Below are positions 34,231 to 45,642 of a stretch of DNA of 64,000 bases, in pieces (the first letter of the stretch is position 1; each line of letters begins with the position of its first letter). The translations under genes and the position numbers were made by a program. The DNA comes from Filosporella fistucella (taxonomy: Eukaryota > Ascomycota > Leotiomycetes > Helotiales). The stretch covers positions 310,001 to 374,000 of the forward strand of contig JAQJZZ010000017.1 in NCBI GenBank assembly GCA_030077755.1, given 5' to 3'. The notes below the pieces were generated by a model. That model worked only from the letters and a program-made list of their open reading frames with translations. It did no database searches and was not told the origin of the DNA.

Positions 34231-36911
34231 ACACATCCGTATTGCACTAAAGTCGTACCGTAGTACACTACATGTATCTGGTACATCAATGAATGCAGCT
34301 GTTCAAGAAGCGATTATCAAAAGAGTCGGAATAACTCAGAGGCGCCAGACGATTACTGTGATAGGTCTACGCCTCTCGTCAGCCAATATCAATTCGCAAT
34401 ATCATGCCATCTGGTAATAGTCGGTGATCTGATATAGAGAGCGGCTTGATATTTGGGATCTCGGGAATATCCTCAACAAGCAATGCTTGCGTAGATGATA
34501 GTTTCAAGTAGGCACATTCAGCATTGATGACATTCCTCACAGGCATTGCTGATTCTGCCTCGATTTATTCCGTCAAAAGTCACGACGGGACATATAGTAC
34601 TGCAATTATAGGTTAGGCCGGCCAATATCCCGAGTGATATAGGGTAATTGGCGGATGAAGGCCAAGACAGAGGCAAAGCTAAGGCAAAGGTAAAATGAGC
34701 CGAAATCTGTAGATTTGATTTGATCTGATTGATCTGATTGATAAGGTCAAATTTCGTCAGGCGTTTCTTGTCCCCGAGCTCGGCGATGATCGGTAGCAAT
34801 TGACCTCACCTCTTTCTCTGGTCTCTTGATCTGTGGTGTTGCTTTTATTGTCCGGAGGGGTACTTCCTTTTCGTGATTGCTCCGTATGTAGTACTACGAA
34901 CTCGCTCTGGCGCTGCAGTGCTGGCGGGTTGACGATGTCCGGAATGTACCAATGGGGATGAGAAGATGGCTCTGACTCTGGCTCTGGCTCTGTACTCCGT
35001 ACTAAAAGTATGGCTGATGAAGCTGTGGCGGTGATATTCCTGCTCGGTCTCGCTTTTCCGTTTCGGTGTTTGTCTTTACAGTGGTCGTTGGATGTCACCG
35101 TTGAATCTGGATTGGTGGCTGGAGCTTAAATTTTCTTGCCCCTGTCTAAGGGATTAGCTGGACGCGGACGCAGACGCAGACGCACTTCGACCTCCAGCTT
35201 TTGGATGATGGATGTGCTGTGATGTGGGAAGTGATGTGATGCACTGCGTTTCATTGCTTGGCAGTACCTCTAGTACAAGATTTACACTAAAAGATACATT
35301 CCGCCAATCAAACTATGTATATTATCAATCAGCAGTCTCTCGATTCGACGAGACGCGCTCGCTTGGGATGTTGACCCACATGAAGGCTCGCAGGGAAGAC
35401 GAGCCGAAAGATTATTGTGGGCAGAAGCAGGCAAGAGCACGAACAGAACGGTCTCAATCTGCCTCTTGCGTCTGCCTCCATACAACGTGATTTGTTACTC
35501 TCACCAAAATAATATGGCCACGCCAGGTCCAGACCTCTCTCCACCTCGACTCCAATAACATCACCGACATACATACTCTGTACACACATACTCACACGAA
35601 CATCACATCTCACCACTCAACCACACATCCCATACAATTACATCTCCGACTCTAGCCATCCCTCTCCTGTACATACCAGCCCATTCCACCTCATTGTCAC
35701 GAGAACCAGAAGAATAAGGCAACAAATTACGCATCACGTCCACCTCGTCTGACCCCTCCATCTTAATCTCCTCCCCTCCATCACCAACCCCCAGGCACCG
35801 AAGGAAAGGTCCCAACTGTCACTGCAACTTAGGGATTTGTTGATCCGACATCTGATCAAGCTTTCGGGACAAGAGGGCGCAACGATTTCGAGCGGTCTGA
35901 GATCCAAATCGGTCACCTTCCAGCCAGTAACCGACAGGAACAAGCATCTTACCTCCGTCTTCTTTCCCTCTTCGCCTTAATCGCATCATATCAATCATTC
36001 TCCTGGAGAAAAAGCAAGCAAACTTTGCATGAACCAAAATACCCACCACATCCCACGAACCACAATCCCACACGTCCGGTTCTTCTCCAAAGACTTCCCT
36101 CCACAGCTCAACTCGGTAATCCTCTCACCCGTCCCACAGCTTTTCCTCTGCATCACCTGAAACTTTTTGGCCTCCATCTCCCCACTGCTCACGAGTTACC
36201 CATTCAGATATCCAAGATCTTTCCACTCGGGAATCTAGGGTAACGCTCTCAAGGCTTGTGTCGGCTTGACCTGGGAAGACATTCATCATCCAACCTATCC
36301 CTTAACCTGGTATCAGACTCATCACCTAGAAGAGACATCCGGTCTTGTCTTGTCTAATCTTCACAATCAAATCATACTATTGTCCTTGCCGCTCAGGATC
36401 ACTCTTCCACAAATCAACTAAGCCAAGAGACATCTCCGAGACTTTCAAGCCACCAACATCACATCATCCCAGGCTTATCTGTACCTCAGCAAAGATCAGA
36501 TTATCGACCCGTCCTTTTGTCTGTTTTATTTTTCTGTTCTTCAGCTTGATACGTCTAGACGATTGTTTCTACCCCTATCAAGGCTGTACATATATACATT
36601 CTGACTGCACCTGACTGGTTGACGCATCTCTAAAGTATCATCCTACTCGCCCCGCACTCCATTAATATAAACTTCCTTACATCACCCCAGGATCGATCAA
36701 ACATCAATCTTGAAACGGCTGTCATCGAACGACGACTTTTCCACCTGTAACAAGTACATAGCTCAACTGGTCTGAATGGAGTTGGGTGTATAACTTGGGA
36801 TCGAATTTGAAAGGATATCATTCTTGATCCAAGTACACCATTGTCGATTTATCCATTCAACCTTCCATACCTATGTGCTGTGTAGTTCGAAAACTTCCTG
36901 TGACTGACTTC

Positions 36912-38668
36912 ATGTCGGATCACAAGTTCAGCGGGATGAGTGATCGAAGATCTTCATCACCGCAAAGGCGGGTTGATGCGACATATCCACTCCGGACGAG
37001 TTTACCATCAAGAGAACCATCGAGGGAGGATGTTCAAATGGCTCAACACTTATTAGGCCATTCGCAAGGAGGTGAGGGAAGTGAGAAGGCTACTAGTGAT
37101 GGGTCATCCCCGAATTACGAGCAAAGACCAGAATCAACAAGTCCATCGACTGAAAGAATGCGCCAAAGTACACCTGGTTCGAGTACGGATGATCGTCAAA
37201 GGGAAATGTCTTTTGCTACAGTCTCCCAAGCAGATTCCATCCCAAGCGGTCAAGTTTGCAGGTAAGTCTTATTTTATAGGTGTTGTGCTGTGCTGATTTT
37301 GTAGCAATTGCGGAACGAGTAGGACACCTTTATGGCGCCGTTCGCCACAAGGAGCTACGATTTGTAATGCATGTGGACTTTACTTGAAAGCGAGAAATGC
37401 CTCGCGGCCTACAAATTTGAAGCGCCCACCGTCTATCATACCTCCATCACCAGGACAGTCAGATCAAAGGACGTCACCAGCAAGGACTAGCCAGAGCCAT
37501 ACTTCAACAGGAGCGACATATGTGGCAGCCGATCAGACTTCTGTCGGCTCTTGTCCGGGAGGTGGAAGGTGTAATGGTACAGGAGGAGCTGAAGGATGTA
37601 GTGGGTGCCCAGCTTTCAACAACAGAGTTTCGAAAAGCGCACATTTCAATGTGGCTCAACAAACACCTACATCCCAATCACAAAACGAACAACCAACAGA
37701 TGCACCATCGCCTATTGATGTTACTGCTCTCAATATACAGGCTCAGAACACTACTGTGGTTGTAGCTTGTCAGAATTGTGGTACTACCATCACCCCTCTA
37801 TGGCGAAGAGATGAGAGTGGTCATACAATTTGTAATGCTTGTGGTACGTATCCTTACCTCCACACTGTGTAAGGCTAACTTTTCAGGCCTGTACTACAAA
37901 TTACATGGTGTACACAGACCAGTTACCATGAAGAAGTCTGTTATTAAACGTCGAAAACGTGTTGTACCAGCTGCACAAGGTACACAAGCTTCCGAAGCTC
38001 CAATGGGTTCTCCAGAATCAGATCACCATTCTCCACCAGCTGAAGCTCCACGAGGAAGCATTAACCCGGATGGTTCTGTTAATCTTGGTTTCCGCATGCG
38101 AGAGGAACAACGATCATACCTTCCGGATCCCATTTCTACAAGCAGGCAAAATGGGCAACTACCAAGCTCAGATCTAACTGCTTACGCATCAACTTCAAAT
38201 ACACAACATCATGACCATTCCGACTCTTTGAATAATGATAACCGTCTTCCACCAATGACATCATATCCTTCACCAACTCAACAACGTCCTAGCTTATCCC
38301 CAAATTCCTTCTTGTCACCATCTCGGAAAAGATCATTCTCTGCTACCGACATGGAGCCTCTGCCATCACTCTCCGACACGACCGCCCCTCCATCATCTAA
38401 CCCAAAACGACTTTCCTCGATAAAATCAATACTAAATCCTGGGTTCCAAGATAATGACTCCAACGAACGCTCCGATAGAAGAAGTCCAGGTCGATATCCC
38501 GGCCAACCTAGCCCAGGTTATAGTCCAGCGAACAGTGCGCGCGATCCCCAAAGTGAAAGTGACAGGAAGAAAATCGAGAGAAGAGAGATGTTACAGAGGG
38601 AAGCAGAAAAGATGAGAGAAGCTCTGAAAGCCAAAGAAAGAGAATTAGAAGAGCTGGGAGGAGAATGA
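36912..38668 (+). CDS. sreA: GATA factor of the SreA/SRE/Urbs1 class, iron-uptake repressor
   Basis: Three exons, 36912-37261, 37305-37843 and 37887-38668 (two 43-nt introns, each cutting a zinc finger), give 556 residues. It has two GATA fingers of the C-x2-C-x17-C-x2-C type, C116/C119/C137/C140 and C272/C275/C293/C296, each with TPLWRR and ICNACGLY. Between them lies the diagnostic cysteine-rich region C200-x5-C206-x8-C215-x2-C218 (CPGGGRC ... CSGC), which separates this class from nitrogen GATA factors. A basic stretch (KKSVIKRRKRVV) follows finger 2, and a C-terminal coiled coil of Arg/Glu-rich heptads ends the protein. In fungi this class represses siderophore biosynthesis and high-affinity iron uptake under iron sufficiency through HGATAR sites, the Cys-rich part sensing iron. 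The start MSDHKF was chosen; an ATG 13 codons upstream is possible. Confidence 0.94.
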
Positions 38669-40310
38669 CATCTGGTCGTTGGGATAAGGAGAGCGTTGAC
38701 GATGATATGAGATATGAGACAGGCGGGTATTATGATTGCGTCTTAGCGCTGCAAATTCAATGCATACTACGGTATAGTAGAGGCGTGCGGGCGGTACCTG
38801 CATGGCGTTTTTGTGGGCGGGTAACTGGTTTTGAGGAATGGGTAAAGGGTATGAAATCTAGCTAGGAGGGGGATAATTAGCGGGTTGAAATTAAGAATGG
38901 GAGGAGGGAGAATGTAGTATGCTACAAAAGTCAAGCTGTAACTTGTTATAAGAGTTAGAACTGATTATATCAATCAATCTCCGATGGGAATAGTGAGAAA
39001 GGTGGAAGCCCCTCTTAGCATATGGATTCTTCTTTCGTTGAGATGTGCTCCAATGACTTCTATTAAGTAAGGAATTTTACCGCCGATAACTTGTCTGCAA
39101 TAAGAGTACCCACTATTCGCTACTGGTCATCTTAGTATTATTCTCCTCCCACTAACCAATATCTAATCTCTTCTCTTAATACCAGGTACCATACATTCCC
39201 CAACTAACACCATACTTGGAATATACCAAGCTTTTTTTATAATTAAGTTATTTATCAAATTAACTAAAGCAAGTAGAGGAATATTATCCAAACAGCTCCT
39301 TTACTTCAAGAATCTGACTTTGATATTGATAATATATTACTTATTCTACCTCGCTTTAGTCAATTGAGATATATGCGTGTGAAGCGGAGGAATAAATAAG
39401 ATGGATAAGAATTCAAATAAAAGTGTCCTTGAGCTGGCTATAGTATAGAGAAACACACATTGTGAAAGCTCAGCTAAAAACCACATTCTCCTTCCCATCT
39501 CGCTCTCACGTCTAGAGGGAAAGGTAGACAGATAGAAAAGCTGCGCGGAAAAGTGCAAAGAGACTACCTTTTGGAGAGATTTGGGTGAATTTTGAAAAAG
39601 AAGAGATAATTTCCATCCCTCCCTCTTTCCTTCCTCACTACTCGCGACTCCCTACTCGCGACTCCCTACTCTCACAAAGAGAACGTGCTCTAGACATTTA
39701 TTTGAGAATAAGTATATCTCTCCTAGTAAGAATAAGAATAAATGAAGAATCAGTGTTATAGCGCAAGTCGGGAGGAAATATATGTTTTTTTCGGGAAGGG
39801 GGATAGGTTTTGAAGGAATGTGGATAGGGAGTATGTAAGGAGGGAAGGTGGTGGTATGGTTAGGTGAATGTGATTGTATTTTGGTTTGAGATTCTGGTCT
39901 AGAGATATCATATCGTGTTATAAGTCTAGGATTTTTTCACATGCGTCGATTTGGGAATTTCATTCGAGCTAGGACTGGAGTAACATGCCAGATTAGAAAG
40001 TACAGGTATATTGAGATCAAACAATTAGAGGGACAACACATTCTGTTGTTTTTGTTGCTTTTGAATTAGAAATCGAAATTGTAGTGTTCCGAATGCCGAC
40101 TTCTCATTTCTGACTGATGTACATAAAACTTCAACAGAACCCTCCTTACCAGCTCTATCGTATCGTATCAATTTCCCCTTCTTGCTCGTTCGATCTTACA
40201 ATCATTTTCCCTCTCCCCTCTCCCCTTTTCTATTCACCCACCCAACCGTTTCCCTAAACTCCCCAGCCTCCCAATCACCTGTACCACCCCACATACAGAT
40301 TTAAGCTCCT
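38669..40310. other. spacer, AT-rich patch, no gene seen
   Basis: 3' region of sreA, then AT-rich DNA at about 39130-39360 without coding character, a duplicated CTCGCGACTCCCTA at 39645-39670, and the presumed 3' region of TVP15. Confidence 0.45.
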
Positions 40311-41109
40311 CTAAACCTGTTCAGCACCCCATCCTCCATCCGCCTCTCTCATATTCTGCGGTGGCTCGATGGAAGGCACGAACTCGAGGACCACGTAGGC
40401 GATTCCGACGAGTACAACAATGGGACCGATAATCTTGTTTACGAGCCAGTCGTCGAGCATGAGGGTGCCGATGAAGACGTAGACTGCAGGACGTGTTACT
40501 TTGGTTTCTTGAGGAAGGGAATGGAAAGGGGGTTGGGGAAGGAAGAGACTTACAGACTCCTCGTCCGAGGAAGGAGAATAAGAAGGAAGCATAACGTGCT
40601 ACTTGAGGTGGGATTTGGAATTCTGCGTTACGAATTAGTCTCCTCTCTCTTTCTAGCTTTTGCGCTCGCGTAGTGTCCAAATTCAGAGAATCAAATCTAC
40701 ATACCAAGCAGTGCAATACCTATACACCATGTTAGCATCAAACTCTCGTCACACAGATAATCAAACTCACAAGCTCCGAAAAGCACAATATAAACACCTA
40801 ATATAATCGTCGTACTACACCCGTCAGTCTTTACGCCCTCGCCGCGAGTTGAAGAATGGCAGGCGCATACAAGTGTAAGAGCAGGATATGGAATACACCT
40901 CCTACGGCCATAAGACCTCCTACGATCAAGTTCACGAGCCGACTAGCGAACACAAGATGTATTAGTAAATGTATGATGAGAAGTGGGATGCGCAATGGCT
41001 TTCTTCTGCTCCTGATTATGCGATTTGCTTCGAGCGCAGAAGCAGAATAGAGCTATCTTGCCCTCAGCGCGGAAGGGAATGGGACATACAAAGCATCTGA
41101 GAAATCCAT
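40311..41109 (-). CDS. TVP15: TVP15-like Golgi membrane protein (COPI-associated family)
   Basis: Six exons (41109-41090, 40942-40871, 40814-40771, 40719-40705, 40622-40554 and 40483-40311) splice to 130 residues without frame problems. The fourth exon is only 15 nt. The protein begins MDFSDAFRLVNLIVGGLMAVGG, continues TTIILGVYIVLFGACIALLEF, then FLFSFLGRG with YVFIGTLMLDDW, and ends IEPPQNMREADGGWGAEQV. Four hydrophobic helices with this pattern are the COPI-associated protein/Tvp15 family, which sits in late Golgi vesicles in yeast. The longest intron is 147 nt, the shortest 56 nt. The reading was assembled from splice signals plus family pattern, so single junctions could be off, but each keeps phase. 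Confidence 0.85.
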
Positions 41110-42293
41110 GATGAGTGATTTGTCTTGCGGCGGATCGGTTCTAAGTGAATTGAGATGGAGAGGATTGATGAATGATGCTAAATGGGATGCGGTTGCGAAT
41201 AGAGTTGGAGTATTGTTTCTGTGTCTTGAGGGCTGTCGCTACGTAACAAGCTTGGTTCTGGTTCTGGATGGGTCTTGGCGTTAGTAAAACAGGGGTTGGG
41301 ACGCTTGGATGGATTGGGGTTAGTGTGTGATGATGACTTTTGCAGAAGACAGCTGGTTTTAAGAGGTGTGGAATTGAATATCTATCATGTATGAATTATA
41401 ACCTGGAAGTCCTTTTCTTTTGAGGTATACATAATTATTCTGCCTAGTGTGGCAATCATCATTCTGATTTCATGTGATGTTTATTTCGTATCAAGTTTGA
41501 TTCCTGGAGTTCCGTTGCCTAAAGACCACGCGGCTGTGGCTTGCTTGTTCTTCACAGACCGTATCTGCAGCGCTTGTCATTTTTGTGGATCGTAAAGTAT
41601 AGTAGCTTTTCAGGTACCTTGTTGCATTGGATGGAGTAAGATAGGTATAGTCAAATGATTGCTATCTTCCTTTTCAGTGCTGTATGCCAGTTTCGTCTAG
41701 CCTCGCCACTTCTCTTCAGGTCAGAGACGTTGGGTATCCCTTTGGTCGAGCCCACAATGGTCCAAGTATTGTCTGTATCTCTTTCTCTGCTTTTATTTGC
41801 ATGGTGTATAATCTATGTATATCATAAAAGAAAAGATGTCGTCGAGATCTGGCGTTTCAAACACAAGGCAAGACAGGAAATTTCTTCTGCTGCAGATGAT
41901 TACAAGGTACAGAGAAACCACTTCAGAGAGTAGCGTGCTCTTAGAATCTAATTAAAGATGTGCGAGCCTTCTAATAGCAGAGCAATAAAAGCTCATGAGG
42001 GGAACCACTAAACTGAAAACCTGTGTGTACTACGTCAAAAAATGTTTATCTCGCCTTCGCTTCCACTGCGCATCTCATAAAGGAGCAAAAATGAGCTCTA
42101 ATGAGCTTCATCAACCCCTCCAAGCCAGAGTTGATTACCCAATTTCATTGGGTAATCGAGTGTACTCAGGATCTTCTAATGGGCAAAAGAGCGGTTTGAG
42201 TCGAGCTTTCCAATTGGAGCTGCCAAATCAGCAGTTGGGATCATTTGTTTCCTCAAAGTCCTGGCAAAACTTTTGCTCTAGAGTACCACTTTA
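41110..42293. other. spacer, at most a doubtful small ORF
   Basis: Promoter side of TVP15. A 58-codon plus-strand frame from the ATG at 41757 has one hydrophobic helix (VLSVSLSLLLFAWCIIYVY) followed by KRKD and a charged tail; nothing else supports it as a gene. A second open frame at 41995-42297 has no recognisable features. Confidence 0.35.
41757..41933 (+). CDS. possible small single-helix membrane protein
   Basis: 58 residues starting MVQVLS, with a single hydrophobic helix followed by positively charged KRKD, then a helical charged tail ending NHFRE. The layout fits a short tail-out membrane protein, but it has no known family, no conserved neighbour and no splice evidence. It may be a chance frame. 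Confidence 0.2.
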   Translation: MVQVLSVSLSLLLFAWCIIYVYHKRKDVVEIWRFKHKARQEISSAADDYKVQRNHFRE

Positions 42294-42516
42294 TTAGACA
42301 AGTTTCTTATACACTTCTTCAGTGAGATCGTAATTGAGACACGCTGAGACAGACTTTGTAATCCTCGTGAAGAAGGTAAGATCGTCATAAACTTTTAAGA
42401 CCCCTGAACAGCAGAGAAGGCCATAGTAGCGATTGTACCAAAATCGATATACTTTGAATGGAGGCCAAATAAGGAGACGGAGACCGTGTAGAAAGCGAAC
42501 TTTCAGCTTCCAGCAT
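42294..42516 (-). CDS. small spliced gene or relic, unknown
   Basis: Two exons, 42516-42453 and 42403-42294, join across a 49-nt GTATAT...TTCAG intron to 57 residues. It starts MLEAESSLSTRSPSPYLASIQ and continues after the splice as RVLKVYDDLTFFTRITKS, SVSACLNYDLTEEVYKKLV at the end. Both exons read like real protein and phase is kept. Upstream, the same frame reads VTCSVAPSMTKVDISAISLK and is then cut by a TAG just before the ATG. It is therefore either a very short gene or the end of a longer gene broken by a nonsense change. No family is recognised. Confidence 0.35.
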
Positions 42517-42978
42517 CTACTTTAAAGAAATTGCAGAGATGTCTACTTTGGTCATACTAGGCGCTACTGAACAGGTGACATGCACACTTCTCTTTAAGAT
42601 TACTTTCTCCGACGAGGCTGTCAGATAAGACCCCAGCTTCAAAAGTGTCAATTTAATGCCTTTTGGGAACACTATTACTTTGATCCATCTTACCTGCAGC
42701 TGTTACAGCCAATAACGACATTACTCTTGCCCAATCATTCAATGTTCACGTTGGGCAATGTCGGACGTCGTCGGCGCTAGAACGCCCGGCCCAAACAATC
42801 CCATCTGTTGGCTACCTACTTAGCTGATGGCTGTCAGGCAGCTTTCAGCTTCTATCACACAAAGGTTTGACCACGAGTAATTTAAATCAAATCACTTTGC
42901 TGAGCCTACAGTTGCAATGGAGGATATGCGCTCTGGAAACAATGATTATTATGAGAAAGAGACAGGGGCGACAAAGAA

Positions 42979-45642
42979 ATGTCCGAGCCTGTTACAATCC
43001 CAGTAGGTAGCCGTACAATCGGCCATGTGTCCAATGGCTTATATATGCTCCAAGGGAAGATATACGTCGTCAAAGCATCTCCAGTAACCCTCAAACTGAT
43101 TATACGGCGGTAGAGCATCCGGATCAAAGCAGTAGCGACAGAAATAGTGATCCAGTATAGTCAAGTTTTGGTTCACGTAGCCCACATAGTTCCTTGTCTA
43201 GTATTCCACCACCAGCAGAAGAAATGGATCGATCACTTCGTCATATTGGGCTTGAAGACTTTGGCAAGGCTCTTCAATGTGCAGCAAGTGCAGTATATCC
43301 AAACAATATCTCCATATATACACAAGTCTACGTCCTTCTGATATACTGGGAAACGCAAGATCCAAATCTCCCCGTTGACTACGAAGTCCGAGGACTTCGT
43401 AGTGTATTGGAACATGTTTACAACTACGATGTACAGGAGTTCCTCATCCCCGATGCAGATAGTCATGCAGAAGTCAGCGAGAGGATTAATTAGTTTGTCA
43501 AATTTGGAGGCAATAGTGCCAATGATCTCAAGATCATTTATTATGCTGGGCATGGCAGACTTTCTCGGACCAAAGAGCTCATCTGGTTTAAGTAAGTAGA
43601 TCATCTGCGAGACTCTCTTGAGAAGACTTAAACACTGACATGTGCAGCATACCAGAAACCAAAAACACAAAGCCATCGAAAGTAGTCTGGAGCGGAATCC
43701 AGAAGTCTTTGGAAATGGCTCAGAGCGACGTGCTAATTCTTCTGGATTGCTGCTCATCCGGTGTTGCTCATGTTTCAGAAGGCAATGGTATCACTGAAAT
43801 GATATGTGCATGTCCGTTTGACTTCAAGGCAAATGGAGTGGGACCATATTCATTCTCACACGCACTTACCACCGAGTTACGGCTGATGAGCAAGAAGCCG
43901 TGCTTTTCGGTTGGCGAATTATACACTGCAGTGTATACTCGGATGCAATCTTTCCTGACACAAGGTGTTCAAAACGAAAGATATCCACCTCCAATTCACT
44001 TTGCATTTGCACCAGATGAATCCTTCAGAAAGGGCATAACGTTGTCGATTCGCCAAGACAAAACTTCTCCGCCAAATTCGAACATCAGTACTACCAAAAG
44101 ACCTATGACTGATGATCCAGATGCGGAGGAACCATCCCCGAAGCTACGTCGAAAACAAGATGAGTCAAGCAAAGATACAGAAAAGCTGGCGTCTGCCTTG
44201 GAGGGACCTACCTCTTCAAGCTGTACTAATGAAATTTCGAAGGCAACAGAGCCTGATGAGTCGGATGGCAGAAGCAACAACGAAGCTTGTTGCTACAATG
44301 ATCACCGAGGAACTTTGGAGGACTCGCTCTATCCTTTAGATGCCCCCCGAATCTTGTTTGCAGTACGTTTCAAGGAAGATATCAAGGCCGAAGATCTATC
44401 CATCGAGCTCTTCAAAGATTGGCTCAGAGCTATCCCAGCTGCAGTGGAAGAGATCCGCATCGAAGGGAGCTTCAAGTGCTTCTCAACCCTTGTGTTCTTC
44501 ACTATGCCCCTTTCAATGCGCGCTTATGTCCCTAGGCATTCAGCGATTTTCTATCTAGGACCCGTCTTATCCTCAATCACAATCCCATCTGAGAAAATAA
44601 AGCTTTCTCGGGCGAAGGAAGCTGCGTTGTCCACGTCTCCTTGCAAGGAAAAGGATGTGGTGAAATCCGGCTCAGGGCCTACAGAAAGTGTACTCGCTGA
44701 AAATGATCTGTCCCGATTTCCTCGCCCACAAAGGGGCCAATCTCACTTTCCCATCAAATCGGAGGAATGGATGCACCAGCTTAGGTTTGATAGCAATTAC
44801 GTGGAGGATAGGGATTCTTATTCAATCTATAGGGATTATGAGCCTCTACCGAAGGAAGAAATTTTAGACTTCGATGCACCATGGTCAGCTCCTGTAGAAA
44901 GGAGCCCTCGGTCCACTGTGGCTCCCCTCAAGCCTTCTTCTGGCAACTGTTCTCCTCGCGATCGATCACCGAGCCTGGATACAACTCTATTTTCTCTCTG
45001 GTCTGATGACACAATGTCTACACTATCGACAAATATTTCTACTAGCAGCTCTAGTATCTCGGCTTGCAAATCTAGTCGTGATACAGGCGGGACGTCAACC
45101 TTTCGAGACCATGCACTGTATCATAACGTAACGCCCGGAGCTGATGGCTTATATCATTGTCCATGGGAGAATGACCCGACCGCAAAATGTACGCACAAGG
45201 GTGAAAAGCTAAAATGTAATTATGAGTAAGTAATGTTCTTCTGTTCTGGGGGCCGAAACTGAGGCTAAATAAATCTGATAGTAAACTCGTCGACTCTCAC
45301 CTAAAACCATATCGATGCCAGATTTCTACCTGCAAAGAACTCTGTTTTGCATCTACAGCCTGTCTTCTACGTCATGAGCGTGAGGCTCATGCCATGCATG
45401 GGCATGGCCTCAAGTCACACCTCTGTAGCTATGAAGGTTGCGAGCGAAGCCTCCCAGGGAATGGATTTCCACGGCATTGGAATCTAACAGATCATATGAA
45501 ACGCGCACATAATGACACTGGAACTAAGACTAAAGGCAATGCCTCCGGAATGCCGCCGCTCTCGCCAGCCCGCAGAGCTATGAAGCGGAGGCCGGGTGAA
45601 AGCTCCAAGGGGTCCATTGTTGCTCCAAAGCCATTAAATTGA
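42979..45642 (+). pseudogene. caspase-like (C14) protein with C-terminal C2H2 zinc fingers, interrupted by a stop codon
   Basis: Four exons, 42979-43002, 43161-43591, 43648-45225 and 45282-45642, give 798 codons, with one in-frame TAG at 43491-43493 (codon 119). Around it the protein is continuous with the caspase-like fold: VYPNNISIYTQV, EFLIPDADSHAEVSERIN, then after the stop FVKFGG and IIYYAGHG. The catalytic dyad is H139 in YYAGHG and C187 in LLDCCSSG. A Ser-rich disordered region follows, then a conserved block at about residues 385-460 (ILFAVRFKEDIKAEDLS ... FSTLVFFTMPLSM). The C-terminus has zinc-finger-like elements: CPWENDPTAKC, CQISTCKELCF with RHEREAH, and CSYEGCERS with HMKRAH. 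Caspase-like proteins cleave at basic or acidic residues and take part in fungal cell death. Exon 1 (MSEPVTIP) is tentative. Only the first 118 residues would be made unless the stop is read through, edited or erroneous. Confidence 0.65.

Larger units (their letters stand above)
31768..36911. other. 5.1-kb spacer upstream of sreA
   Basis: AT-rich island at 32040-32520, likely a decayed repeat. A motif TGCAACAAAAT recurs at 32.5-32.97 kb and a tRNA-like relic lies at 34.13-34.23 kb. From about 34.9 kb the sequence becomes C/T-rich and leader-like, with short repeats such as GACGCA at 35.16 kb. No protein gene is supported by eye; part is probably promoter and leader of sreA. Confidence 0.5.

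Noticed and set aside
43003..43160. In-frame TAG upstream of the caspase-like domain (43158-43160) as another nonsense mutation
   Set aside because: It is better explained as the TAG acceptor of an intron: GTAGGT at 43003 joins MSEPVTIP in phase to SSFGSRSPHSS.
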